A stretch of DNA of 64,000 bases, taken from NCBI GenBank assembly GCA_036245525.1, contig BTPG01000004.1:47260823-47324822 (forward strand), read 5' to 3'. Source of the DNA: Semisulcospira habei. Taxonomy: Eukaryota; Mollusca; Gastropoda; Semisulcospiridae. Position numbers and translations under genes: made by a program. A model generated the notes under the pieces. It was not told the origin of the DNA. It worked only from the letters and a program-made list of their open reading frames with translations, and ran no database searches. Position 1 is the first letter of the stretch, and the number at the start of each line of letters is the position of its first letter. Shown here piece after piece: positions 52,801-58,312 of the stretch.

Positions 52801-55072
52801 TTGCTCATATGGACTTATACCAGGGTAGAATTGAAAGCTTTTTTGCTAGTGCTTGTTTATTAACTCTTTTTAGTCCCAGGGTCCCATTTTTAAAATTTGG
52901 GAGACGTTGCCTAATGACTATGTGCCAGTTGTAGGAGATGAATTGATCATGATAATTCAAGGGTAGTGCCAGATGAGCTTGGCGCCTTCAGGTGCCAAGC
53001 TCATCTGGCATTACCCTTGAATTATCATGATCAATCAATCCCCTGTGTAGAGTCCTGGGGCTAAAAGGATTAACCTAACAAGCAGTTAAGACAGTTTTGT
53101 GACATTAAAGCATCATTTAATTCATCATCGCTTGGTTGAAAGAGTTCATTAAATTTTGTGTGTGTGTGTGTCTCTCTCTGCAGGTGAATACCGGCTTGCA
53201 GCTAACACTCGTAGCCTCTTCTTTGGCTGCCCCTGTGTTTGGATTTGTTGATCATGCCCTCCTGCAAGCTTTATGGTAAGTAAATTAGGATGAAAAGATG
53301 AAGTGTCCCAAGATGAGAAAATTAAATGCAGATTGAATATGATGCATTTGTTGGTGTTTTAATTTGTTATAACAGTGAGTTGGAATACAGTTGCAGCCGC
53401 TTAACGTATATGTCATGCTGCTTTTATGATGTGCGCTGCATATATGTCAACTCGGCCCCAGAACAGATTCTGTCCCTTCTTTGCTAGGATTGTATGAAAG
53501 ACCTAGTGTGTCGTGGCTTTTGTGTCACATCAATAGGCTTCTGACAGCTGCCATAACTACCCTAACAGCTTATAGTCATGCTTGAGCACTGTTCATGCAT
53601 TTTCGCTCACTTAGGGGCTATTCAGGGCTGTCTGGTTTTGGAGCTATTCAGGGCTGTCTGGTTGACATCGTCACTTGCATACTCAACAGTCACGTAAAAC
53701 ACCTTGGTGGGTGTCGAAGCAAAAGCTAAAAAAAAAAAAATCATCCTTGGCTGAAAAAAAATGTAACTGGTGGATGAAATGACAGCCACACCTGGCTTAA
53801 CCCTTATCATTTGGAATACACCAGTGTGTGGAATAAGTTTGACTAAAATAGTTCTAGGGTAGTGCACCAAGCTATTCTGGCACCACCCTTGAACTAAAGC
53901 CATTGATCTATATCCTTATCTGTAAGTACTATAATGTAGCTTGCATATGGCAGTGTACTAATTTGAAGCTTATAGCCTCAGTATGATAGAAAACATCATG
54001 GAAGAAATGGACAAAATGAACTGTAGAACGCTTCCCTTGTGAGACACTATGGAGACCTAGAAGACCGATGAAATGCGCTTCGTTTGCCTGTTTCGCTAGT
54101 GACATCAACAGATTGTGTGTACTGCCTTATGACTGCATACAACTTCGGTCGTAAATTTTCGTCAGACTACCAGTTCTCACAAAATGACTTTCGAAGGTCG
54201 ATTATGGCTAAAATCCCTCGATGTGACACCATATCGTGTAAAATTTAAGTGGGAGGGTCATTTTAGAAATGGACTCTGTCAGCAATTGTCACTAAAGTAC
54301 CACTAAAATCACACTATTCAATCCACAGTCTTCAAACTTGGGCCAAGGATACCATATGGCAAGATCTTTCTAAGCATACCGAATTGACTGACCTTTCTCA
54401 AAGGTCAAGGTCACAAGGGGGCCAGAAATAGGCCAATACTAGCCAGAGTTGTTTTTTCTCAAATACTATTTATAAGTTACAAGTCGAAACATGGTACAGC
54501 GATACCTGATGGTAAGACCTTTCTATGGATACTAGTTTGGGTGACCCATCAAAATGGTCAAGGGTAACAAGCGGTCAGCAAATGTGTGAAAAATGCCAAC
54601 TTTTGATAGAATTTTAGTTTTCATCAATGCTCTTGCAAACTTTTCAAAGAACCTTGGAACAAAGGTAGCTTACAAAAAGACTTTTCTACGCATACTAGTT
54701 TAGTTGACCATTTGCAAAGGTCATGTGGGGCGGAGTGTGGGTGGGTGGGGGGGGGGGGGGAGTGACAAGTTTGAGAAGTGTGGATTTGGCTTTAAAGACA
54801 CTTGATCACTTACCGATTTCAGTGGCGTATGAGAAAGGTCAAGGTAACAAAGGTCAAACTAATTATGTGGATCAGTCATGCACGTGAGCCATAAAAGCTA
54901 TGCCTGTCTTGTTAATTTGTAACTGATATATGCAGTATGTTAGTTAAGTGTCACTGATTTTCTGTCCACCAGGTACACAACTGGTACAACAACATTCGCA
55001 TCTGGTATTGACTACATGTGGTCATGGAAGAAATATGTCACACTCTTGGAAAAGGATCAAACCGAATTATGA
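28336..55072 (+). CDS. CRLS1: cardiolipin synthase (CMP-forming), mitochondrial, seven exons
   Basis: Joins CDP-diacylglycerol and phosphatidylglycerol to make cardiolipin in the inner mitochondrial membrane. Exons: 28336-28833, 30362-30499, 31265-31394, 43683-43768, 49504-49572, 53184-53275, 54973-55072. They total 1113 nt and give 370 residues (human about 301). The basic, Ser-rich N-terminus ([16 protein letters not shown]) fits a mitochondrial presequence. Exon 2 gives [20 protein letters not shown]. The CDP-alcohol phosphatidyltransferase motif is complete across exons 2-3: D211, D214-G215, A218-R219, G229, D233, D237. Later exons give [40 protein letters not shown] and [20 protein letters not shown], all with clear counterparts in animal CRLS1. 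Several hydrophobic segments fit an integral membrane enzyme. Frame closes at every junction. Intron 5 uses a GC donor. Intron 3 (12.3 kb) holds the DIRS element. Confidence 0.95.
28930..29220 (+). repeat. dispersed repeat R (copy 1) in CRLS1 intron 1
   Basis: GAAGACACATTTCAGCACCA through GTTGAGTCATTG to GTGCTGAACTG-like words, about 75% like 46425-46660 by eye, with a TA-rich insertion here. Non-coding. Confidence 0.5.
29957..30085 (+). mobile_element. CAAT-tailed retroposon, old fragment (copy 3)
   Basis: TTTTTTTCACAAGCAGCGCA, GGCACATCCTGAGAGAGTCT and GTTGCTGTCAGGAATTATAA match the 3' part of the element at 31670-32055 with decay of the GACGTTAAGC end. Confidence 0.55.
30362..30499 (+). 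CDS. CRLS1: CRLS1 exon 2
   Basis: 46 codons, acceptor TTTGCAG, donor GTATGT, phase 0 both ends. Begins [20 protein letters not shown] and ends AGVTDL. Contributes the first Asp (D211) of the catalytic motif. Confidence 0.95.
30577..30749. mobile_element. TTAA hairpin element, family E (copy E2)
   Basis: CTAACCCAAAAACGATGACA to GTGTAAGGAGTTAA. The hairpin arms ATATTTCAAGGTTGGTGTC and the inverse GATACCAACCTTGAAATAT surround a shortened loop, so part of the shared AATAGCTTGG arm is lost. Confidence 0.6.
31265..31394 (+). CDS. CRLS1: CRLS1 exon 3 (catalytic motif)
   Basis: 130 nt, acceptor TTTTTTAG, donor GTAAGT, phase 0 to 1. [20 protein letters not shown] then [14 protein letters not shown]. 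It carries the DG, AR, G and the last two Asp of the phosphatidyltransferase signature. Confidence 0.97.
31543..32153. mobile_element. TTAA hairpin element, family A (copy A8), interrupted by a retroposon
   Basis: TTAACCCTTTTAGCCCAACA to GGGGCTAAAAGGATTAA. A retroposon at 31670-32055 splits the right flank of the hairpin. TTGAATTATCATGG occurs on both sides. The element lies about 150 bp after CRLS1 exon 3. Confidence 0.8.
31670..32055 (+). mobile_element. CAAT-tailed retroposon (copy 1) with 14-bp target duplication
   Basis: A 386-bp insert that starts ACCTGGGTCTGCCCTGGGG. It ends with CAAGCAGTGCAGGCACGTCC, GTTGCTGTCGGGACGTTAAG and (CAAT)n. TTGAATTATCATGG at 31656-31669 and 32056-32069 is the target-site duplication. 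No ORF of note and no tRNA boxes seen, so it is either a SINE or a truncated LINE 3' end. Confidence 0.8.
32160..33625 (+). repeat. dispersed repeat Z (copy Z2) with internal units, CRLS1 intron 3
   Basis: At least three imperfect units of about 170 bp. Each contains a ACTTGGTACAGAGATACCTG-like word, AAGACCTTTCTGTGCATACT, AATTTGGATGACC and GGTCACAAGAGATCAG. The repeat ends near CATGTGAGCCTTAAGGGCTT TGTCATTCTT. Interrupted at about 32815-33290 by another sequence. Confidence 0.6.
32815..33290. mobile_element. insert within repeat Z2 (GGGTCC-rich, unidentified)
   Basis: The Z unit is broken between ACAATTAAAAT and ACTATTTTAGTATTTACAAC. The insert holds AAGGGTCCATGGGACCCTCT and AAGGGTCCTTTTGTGAAAAT. 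Its origin is unknown, and the ends are set only by where the Z unit resumes. Confidence 0.4.
33990..34135 (+). mobile_element. retroposon 3' tail (CAATAAACT type)
   Basis: GTGACATCAAGAAAAATTAT to GGCAATAAACTCTTCTTATC, matching 21045-21125. 5' truncated. Confidence 0.55.
34637..35354. mobile_element. pogo/Tigger-like MITE, 718 bp, inside the DIRS left terminus
   Basis: CAGTGGAGTCCGCTTAACAC at the left and GTGTTAACTGGACTCCACTG at the right form the terminal inverted repeat, flanked by TA on both sides. CAGTGGA-type ends with TA duplications belong to Tc1/mariner-pogo elements. Internal words such as TTCGTGTTAACCG recur near both ends. No transposase. Confidence 0.8.
35580..35680 (+). repeat. 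short tandem array, about 18-bp unit
   Basis: GGATTACGTGTGTTCCCTT and variants follow one another four to five times inside the DIRS 5' region. Confidence 0.6.
35920..37911 (-). mobile_element. L2/CR1-like LINE with near-complete RT ORF, nested in DIRS
   Basis: One 577-codon minus-strand ORF (36171-37904) is open without a stop. RT blocks in order: [40 protein letters not shown] and [15 protein letters not shown]. Next come [39 protein letters not shown] (first catalytic Asp) and [33 protein letters not shown] (FADD) follows. The C-terminus has [19 protein letters not shown] and [20 protein letters not shown]. The 3' end has TATTTATATAGCGCTTAATC and an (AAT)n tail at 35922-35938. The endonuclease is missing by 5' truncation. 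The intact RT frame shows this is the youngest LINE in the window. Confidence 0.85.
37893..38666 (+). CDS. repeat-bearing ORF in the gag position of the DIRS element
   Basis: 257 codons open. A short unique start ([20 protein letters not shown]) precedes five to six copies of a 41-residue, Ser/Arg-rich unit. I recognise no domain. Its position ahead of RT is that of DIRS gag, but the same tandem DNA would stay open in frame by arithmetic alone. Treat as hypothetical. Confidence 0.3.
   Translation: MLTHGTPLLLGEVTRRTRSVLGERTTRRTRDYPSGPKTASTTEPPRTTPAHSYGESSRQSACLIEAGLQRPSSLRPWTTGSPDISHTDRPTHSYGESSRRNACLIEAGLQQPSLPRNIPAGSPDISHTDRPAHSYRESSRQSACLIKAGLQRPSSPRPMTAGHPDVSHTDRPAHSYRESSRQSARLIKAGLQRPSSPRPMTAGHPDVSHTDRPAHSYRESSRQSARLIKAGLQRPSSPRPMTAGHPDVSHTDRPAHP
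37990..38720 (+). repeat. 123-bp tandem repeat, six units, in-frame
   Basis: Units begin about every 123 bp with CACTCCTACRGGGAGTCTAG. They contain CCGGCAGAGCGCC and end ATCGCACACAGACAGGCCCG. Because 123 is a multiple of three, the ORF 37893-38666 reads a 41-residue repeat ([20 protein letters not shown] then [20 protein letters not shown]). Divergence among units is low in the last three. Confidence 0.85.
38720..40700 (+). other. GC-rich DIRS interior, decayed coding sequence
   Basis: Overlapping Pro/Arg/Ala-rich ORFs occur on both strands with no stable frame. Motifs such as GAACAGCCYACCC recur. I cannot assign domains. It is presumably gag/RT sequence that has lost frame. Confidence 0.4.
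40740..41560 (+). pseudogene. DIRS reverse transcriptase/RNase H remnant
   Basis: In the frame of a 448-codon [21 protein letters not shown] resembles the D-L-x-x-A-Y-x-x-V-P palm motif of [23 protein letters not shown] and [17 protein letters not shown] resemble the end of DIRS RNase H (DxFATRxNxQLPxF and AYAFPP). No YxDD block was found between them, so the RT core is deleted or scrambled. Non-functional. Confidence 0.55.
41750..42737 (+). pseudogene. DIRS tyrosine recombinase remnant
   Basis: [18 protein letters not shown] opens the domain in one frame, and a C-tract near 41825 shifts it. A later frame gives [20 protein letters not shown] then [15 protein letters not shown], and a third gives [20 protein letters not shown] and [20 protein letters not shown] before TAG at 42735. 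Box I usually has Arg where codon CAA (42162) gives Gln. HxxR is intact at H-E-V-R (42543-42554). The expected nucleophile Tyr in the F-Y-L-R-D context is Cys (TGC, 42651). It is dead by frame and probably by active site. Confidence 0.65.
43233..43421. mobile_element. TTAA hairpin element, family A (copy A9), shortened loop
   Basis: CAACCCATTTAGCCCCATGG to TTGGGGCTAAATGGGTTAA. The hairpin reads GACCATGATGATTCATGGGT and its exact inverse, with the right copy of the AGCTTGG arm missing. Both arms share the private change TTCATGGGT. Confidence 0.75.
43683..43768 (+). CDS. CRLS1: CRLS1 exon 4
   Basis: 86 nt, acceptor GTCCTCTAG, donor GTGAGT. With the T carried over from exon 3 it reads [20 protein letters not shown] and IRYRSLHPP, matching the [20 protein letters not shown] segment of the human enzyme. 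Found by splicing; no long ORF marks it. Confidence 0.92.
43785..43987. mobile_element. TTAA hairpin element, family B (copy B5)
   Basis: Left end lost. From GTTGACTAAAATAGTTCAAG through a perfect GTGCCAGAATAGCTTGGCGC hairpin to AGCCTCAGTATGATAAGGTT TAA. Begins about 17 bp after the CRLS1 exon 4 donor. Confidence 0.75.
44452..44671. mobile_element. TTAA hairpin element, family B (copy B6)
   Basis: CTAACCCATATCATTTGGAA to AGTATGATATGGGTTAA. The hairpin is decayed on the right (TATTCTTGGATCC). Confidence 0.75.
44788..45361 (-). mobile_element. L2/CR1-like LINE fragment, minus strand
   Basis: The minus strand encodes [20 protein letters not shown] and [20 protein letters not shown], nearly the same protein as 12690-12950. 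The 3' UTR runs left through TATAGCGCAATATCCCCACA into an (AAT)n tail at 44788-44800. Confidence 0.75.
45403..45626. mobile_element. TTAA hairpin element, family B (copy B7, full length)
   Basis: TTAATCCTTATCATTCAGAA to CCGTATGATATGGGTTAA, 224 bp. Complete hairpin. Good family B reference. Confidence 0.8.
45690..46390 (+). repeat. dispersed repeat Z (copy Z3)
   Basis: TTCAAACTTGATGCAGAGAT, AGTAAGACCTTTCTATGCAT and GGTCATGGGTCACAAGAGGT recur in unit order. Ends CATAAAGGACTTTGCCATTG. Confidence 0.6.
46425..46660 (+). repeat. dispersed repeat R (copy 2)
   Basis: AAGACACATTTCAACACCAT, TTGTTATGCCTTGTCGGCAC and GATGTGTGCTGAACTGAGTC match 28930-29220. Confidence 0.5.
47005..47725 (+). repeat. tandem repeat of about 150 bp, three units, first split by a Penelope terminus
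   Basis: GCGGCGGACCAGGTGAAAAT and CAGTGGGTGACTGGCAGAAA open units at about 47007 and 47468. CACAGTTYGGGTGCAAACTG and CAATCCTCCTCCATCCTGAT close all three (the last one shortened, ending near 47725). The insert at 47080-47376 lies in the first unit only, so it came after the duplication or was not copied. Confidence 0.75.
47080..47376. mobile_element. Penelope-like termini in inverted arrangement, with 14-bp target duplication
   Basis: AAGAAGTACCCAACGGAGAA through AAATACCCTTTGTCAAAATA (47080-47180) is repeated in reverse at about 47243-47337. Outside, TGGCAGAAAAATAA occurs at 47066-47079 and 47377-47390. The internal spacer of about 60 bp contains TACTTATCTTCAGATGCAGA. The unit matches the 3' end of the Penelope-like element at 59585-59720. 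Confidence 0.75.
47740..48195. other. CRLS1 intron 4, nothing recognised
   Basis: AT-rich, no ORF of interest and no repeat that I can match elsewhere in the window. Confidence 0.4.
48200..48422. mobile_element. TTAA hairpin element, family B (copy B8), CTAG ends
   Basis: TAGCTCTTATCATTCGAAAT to TCAGTATGATATGGGCTA. The hairpin is complete. Both outer tetranucleotides read CTAG rather than TTAA. Confidence 0.75.
48477..48990. mobile_element. TTAA hairpin element, family A (copy A10), interrupted and partly amplified
   Basis: TTAACCCATTTAGCCCTGAC through a decayed hairpin (GTGCCAGATTAGCTTGGCGT) to ACACCTCCTCTAGG. A retroposon follows (48639-48898), and the right end GGACTAAACGGGTTACA comes after it. 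That right end is then part of a 150-bp tandem repeat. Confidence 0.7.
48639..48898 (+). mobile_element. CAAT-tailed retroposon (copy 2) with 12-bp target duplication
   Basis: Matches 31800-32055, 5'-truncated. ACCTCCTCTAGG occurs at 48627-48638 and 48899-48910. Ends GTCGGGACGTTAAGCAATGT and CAATCAATCA. It and copy 1 sit in different sites of the same hairpin family. Confidence 0.8.
48893..49320 (+). repeat. 150-bp tandem repeat, nearly three units
   Basis: CTACTGTTTGCACAACCACC occurs at 48961, 49111 and 49261, an exact 150-bp period. Units differ by only a few bases. 150 is divisible by three, so a 214-codon ORF appears over it, but nothing suggests a protein. Confidence 0.9.
49340..49480. 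repeat. inverted repeat, GCACCAACCACTAAGCAAG type
   Basis: CAGTTGCATGAGCAAGCTTA and TAAGCTCGCTCGTGCAACTG enclose GCACCAGCCACTAAGC and its inverse. This is a hairpin of about 55-bp arms immediately before CRLS1 exon 5. Confidence 0.65.
49504..49572 (+). CDS. CRLS1: CRLS1 exon 5
   Basis: 69 nt, 23 codons: [23 protein letters not shown]. Acceptor TTTCAG. The following bases are GCAGGT, so the donor is GC rather than GT. The next exon (VNTGLQ) fits only if splicing occurs after this AAG. Confidence 0.92.
49628..49807. mobile_element. TTAA hairpin element, family A (copy A11), decayed
   Basis: TTTAATCCACTACAGTAGGA to GGCCTTAAAAAGGTTAA. The hairpin is shortened, with both arms damaged. Confidence 0.6.
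49850..50715 (+). repeat. dispersed repeat Z (copy Z4), five or so units
   Basis: The word AAGACCTTTC or CTTCCTATGCATACTAATTT recurs at intervals of roughly 130-180 bp. Ends CATGAGCCTTATGGGCTTTG CCATTCTTGTT, the clearest copy of the family end. Confidence 0.65.
50725..52317 (+). mobile_element. second DIRS-like element, internally deleted, 1.6 kb
   Basis: Inverted ends: AATGATGACATTACTATTAG and GCTTAGCTTACCGATTTCAG at the left have their inverses at 52200-52290, along with CACAACCAGAGGCGTAACTC. The interior is GC-rich and lacks RT/RNase H. A recombinase-end remnant ([20 protein letters not shown], then GWRED) at 51620-51760 parallels 42510-42650. About 1.6 kb in all, so it is a non-autonomous derivative. 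It sits in CRLS1 intron 5. Confidence 0.7.
52860..53073. mobile_element. TTAA hairpin element, family A (copy A12, full length)
   Basis: TTAACTCTTTTTAGTCCCAG to CCTGGGGCTAAAAGGATTAA, 214 bp. The hairpin arms read GTGCCAGATGAGCTTGGCGC, with the paired change GAT-GAG present on both arms. Ends 110 bp before exon 6. Confidence 0.8.
53184..53275 (+). CDS. CRLS1: CRLS1 exon 6
   Basis: 92 nt, acceptor TCTCTCTGCAG, donor GTAAGT, phase 0 to 2. [20 protein letters not shown] then [10 protein letters not shown], a conserved membrane segment near the C-terminus. Confidence 0.95.
53797..53990. mobile_element. TTAA hairpin element, family B (copy B9), left arm lost
   Basis: TTAACCCTTATCATTTGGAA to GCCTCAGTATGATAG. 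The left arm is reduced to GGGTAGTGCACC. Confidence 0.7.
54260..54925 (+). repeat. dispersed repeat Z (copy Z5)
   Basis: CACAGTCTTCAAACTTGGGC, GGTAAGACCTTTCTATGGAT and GGTCAAGGTCACAAGGGG recur. Ends CATAAAAGCTATGCCTGTCT. It runs to about 50 bp before exon 7, and a G-tract lies at 54749-54760. Confidence 0.6.
54973..55072 (+). CDS. CRLS1: CRLS1 exon 7 and stop
   Basis: 100 nt, acceptor CCACCAG. Completes the split Trp codon and reads [20 protein letters not shown] then [12 protein letters not shown] and TGA at 55070-55072. The human tail (CFTAFTTAASAYSYYHYGRK) has the same position and character. Confidence 0.93.
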
Positions 55073-55369
55073 GGGAACGTCTTCTGTGTTTGTGTGTGTG
55101 TGTATGTGTGTGTACGCACGTGTGGGTGGATAGTAATGTTTCATAGGGTAAAGTATACCTGGAAACTGATGAAACTGGAAAAACTTCATTATTCTGCAGA
55201 GAAATGTGTATTGTGTATGTATGTTGGTATTCATATAAAATGGCGAATATCTTTTGATGGGTTTTAAACATTATCCTGCAAGTAGAGGCAAGTAGGAGAA
55301 GCTTTTAAACCCCACGAGAGAATATTATTTGTATCATTTGAAAACTGACTTTTAACACACCTTTGTATA

Positions 55370-55625
55370 ACATGTACAAATGTATCCGAAAGGTAGCTGA
55401 TGATAAGATCTTTCTATGTATACTACTTTGGTTCACTACTCACAAAGGTCATGGGAGGTTGACAAAAGTGAAAAATGCGTAAATTTTGAGAAAACATGGA
55501 TTTTGCAGCCAACACTTATGTGTTTATTTCAGTGACCTGTCGGAAAGGTCAAAGTCACAAAGGTTAGATTGAGAATGTTGATCGGTCATGCATGCGAGTC
55601 TTGGGGGCTTTGCCATTCTTGAAGT
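55370..55625 (+). repeat. dispersed repeat Z (copy Z6), 3' end only
   Basis: TGATAAGATCTTTCTATGTA, GACAAAAGTGAAAAATGCGT and GTCTTGGGGGCTTTGCCATT. Matches the last 250 bp of Z4. It lies in the probable CRLS1 3' UTR/downstream region. Confidence 0.6.
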
Positions 55626-55862
55626 TGTTTTAAATGTGATGATAAGATAGTAATGAGAGTGGTTTGTTCAACTACATTTATTATGATATGGTTACAAGAG
55701 TACAGTGTAACAATTTGACCCATTTCATTTAGCATTGTACATCAGTTAGCAGGTGTTTGAGAGCATCTGTTTAAAATTTGAGATCATTTTTTATACGTGC
55801 ATATGCTTTGGTTTTGTTTGTTTTTTTGTCAGTCTGCGTGTGAGTGCTAATATTATACCATT

Positions 55863-56445
55863 ATTAACCCTTATCATTCGGAATACACCAGTGTGTGAAA
55901 TAAGTTTGACTAAAATAGTTTAAGGGGTAGTGCCAGAATAGCTTGGCATCTCTAGGCTCCAAGCTATTCTGGCATCACCCTTGAACTAAATCTATTGGTC
56001 TATATCCTGCCTGCCACCAATGCTAAAGGTGCGATGTTCCATACTGGGTTCTGGCGTGGGACTTTTCTCCTCTAGTAAGTGTCGCCGTTAATTCGGGTGG
56101 ACCGTCAGGGGTTCTTTCTCCAGGTACTCAGTCCACTTATCCAATTTCAAATATAAAACGATTTGAATTTCCAAAAACTTCAGTAGCTCGCTTGAGCTTG
56201 CCCTTAGCTCCACGTGAACGTTCTGTGTTTATGTACAGTGTGTGAATGAATGCGCGTGATTCACGTGAGCGTGCTTGTTGGGTTCAGTTCGCGGCAGCGC
56301 TTTGAGCCGATTTTCAATTGGGTAAAGCACCTATTTAATGCGCCGATTTATTTTATTTATTTATCCTTATCCGTAAGTACTATAATGTAGCTTGCATATG
56401 GCAGTGTACAAATTTGAAGCTTTAGCCTCGGTATGATATGGGTTA
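55863..56445. mobile_element. TTAA hairpin element, family B (copy B10), interrupted by a SINE-like element
   Basis: TTAACCCTTATCATTCGGAA through the hairpin to CTATATCCT, then the insert. The element resumes TATCCTTATCCGTAAGTACT and ends CGGTATGATATGGGTTAA. TATCCT is present on both sides. Confidence 0.75.
56009..56366 (+). mobile_element. SINE-like retroposon (copy 2)
   Basis: About 358 bp, from GCCTGCCACCAATGCTAAAG to GATTTATTTTATTTATT. It contains GGGGTTCTTTCTCCAGGTAC and GCTCGCTTGAGCTTGCCCTT. Its 3' half matches 1040-1222 inverted. No clear tRNA boxes were seen, so its class is open. Confidence 0.65.
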
Positions 56446-56606
56446 AATACGCCATAGCACTGTGTTAAAAACGTACATGGGGATGCATAATTGTGATTAT
56501 ATTTTAGATATTGGCATTATTGCCACTGTGTTTGCCTTGTAAAAAAGGAGTGTTTTTATAATAATTAAAGCTTTTTGTAGAACACTTTCTTGCCTTCTGA
56601 ATATTT

Positions 56607-56840
56607 CAACCCATAACATCCTGAGGAGGATTTTTGTAAATTTGCTTAGTGTCCTATGAAGGCTACATTAAAGATTAGGACGCAGATCAACCATTTTAGT
56701 TCAAGGGTGGTGCCAGAATAGCTTGGCGCCTCAGGTGCCCTTGAACTAAAAAGGTTGCTCCATCTCCTAATTTGTAATGAAGCCTTCGTAGGACAATAAG
56801 CAAATTTAAAAAAAATCAGCCTCAGGATGTAATGGGTTAC
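56607..56840. mobile_element. TTAA hairpin element, family C (copy C3)
   Basis: CAACCCATAACATCCTGAGG to CAGCCTCAGGATGTAATGGG TTAC. Hairpin GTGCCAGAATAGCTTGGCGC with a shortened right arm. Terminal inverted repeat about 30 bp, the longest among the families. Confidence 0.75.
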
Positions 56841-56969
56841 TAAAACACACTTACCTTACAGTATTATTACAGGCACACTTAGAATCTGTATGAGTTCTCA
56901 CAAAATTTTATTTGCTTTTTAAATCTAGGTCGGTAGTTGCGCACACACCACACTCTGGTTTAATTCCTT

Positions 56970-57100
56970 GCAGGGTTCGCACAGGGCCCTAAAAGGCCCT
57001 AACATTTTAAGACAAAAATTAGGGGCCTCTTAAAAGGCCCTAAAAATGAAAACAGGGTGGCTGGAGGCCCTAAAAACGTAAAAGCCTGAGAGAAATAAAA
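56970..57100. repeat. GGCCCTAAAA-rich short repeat
   Basis: AGGGCCCTAAAAGGCCCTAA and AAAAGGCCCTAAAAATG recur three to four times. Unknown origin. Confidence 0.5.
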
Positions 57101-57263
57101 GTTTTTCAACAGAGAAAAAAATTGGGAGAAAACAATCTGAAAGGAAAATCGGTTGCGAAAATCAAACCCATTGATATTGCCGATCAATCTCGAAGTTTAG
57201 TCGGTCAAGGGAAGTAACTCCATATCGAGTGTATGCTGATTCAGTGTACTGTTCTCTCCCCTC

Positions 57264-58301
57264 TTCGATCCAAATGATAGAAGCGCTTTACAAGAACGCC
57301 TGCAGCGCGGTTCTACTTAACAATCAGTCAGGCGAGTTCTTCAGGACGACGATCGGTGTCCGTCAAGGATGCCTGCTCTCTCCTGTCCTTTTCAACATAT
57401 TCCTGGAGAAGATCATGCAGGAAACCCTCCACGACCACCATACTTCAATCTCTATTGGTGGCAGATCCCTGTGCAATCTTCGATTCGCAGACGACATTGA
57501 CCTCATGGCAGGCAGCAATAGTGAGCTCCAAAACCTGACAGACAAACTTTCAAGTAGCGCAGGGTCTTATGGCATGGAGATCAGTACGGATAAAAGCAAA
57601 GTGATGATCAACACCACAAGCGACAGCAGCAGCAACATTCACATGAACGGCCAGAAGCTAGAAGAGGTCAATAGCTTCAAGTACTTGGGAGCCACCCTGT
57701 CCAAAGACGGTAGGTGCATAGCAGAGATCCGTATCAGGATAGGTACAGCAACATCCGCAATGGCCAGGCTGGACAGGATATGGCGAAGTAACTCCATCAG
57801 CTTCACCATCAAGTACAGGCTTTACAAGTCCCTCGTAGTGTCTATTCTACTCTACGGCTGTGAGACTTGGACACTGCTTGCAGACTCAGAAAAGAAAATC
57901 CAGGCCTTTGAGAACAAGTGCCTGAGGAAGTTGCTCCGCATCTCGTACCGCGAGCACAACAGACCAACGAATATGTACGGAGCATCGTCACTTCCCTGGT
58001 GGGCCCACATGAACCCCTTCTGGCAACCGTGAAACGGCGCAAGCTTGCTTGGTTTGGCCACGTGACCCGACACAACACCTTGTCCAAGACTATCCTCCAA
58101 GGCACTCTCGAAGGAAGTCGTCGGCGAGGTCGTCAGAGAAAGAGTTGGGTCGCAAACATAAAAGAATGGACCGAACTCGAGATGCCAGACTTGCTTGCCA
58201 CCGCCCAAAATAGAACTCAGTGGAGAGCACTGTCTGTTGCTGCTGCCTTTCAGTCCCCCCAACGCCCAGTTCGGGCAAGGGACTGATGATGATGATGATG
58301 A
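57264..58301 (+). mobile_element. RTE-type LINE, 3' half with RT, (GAT)n tail and target duplication
   Basis: Flanked by TCTCTCCCCTC at 57253-57263 and 58302-58312. The frame reads RTTIGVRQGCLLSPVLFNIF, CNLRFADDIDLMAGSNSELQ (catalytic FADD), GMEISTDKSKVM, VNSFKYLGATLSKDG and YGCETWTLLADSEKKIQAFE. It continues after a frameshift near 57975 with KRRKLAWFGHVTRHNTLSKT and RRRGRQRKSWVANIKEWTEL. These are the palm and C-terminal blocks of RTE elements. The 5' half is absent, so it complements, but does not join, the endonuclease half at 19-20.9 kb. Confidence 0.85.
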
Positions 58302-58312
58302 TCTCTCCCCTC

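Noticed and set aside
55073..56600. CRLS1 polyadenylation site near ATTAAA at about 56565
   Set aside because: It lies about 1.5 kb past the stop, beyond an interrupted hairpin element and repeat Z. The sequence alone does not support it.
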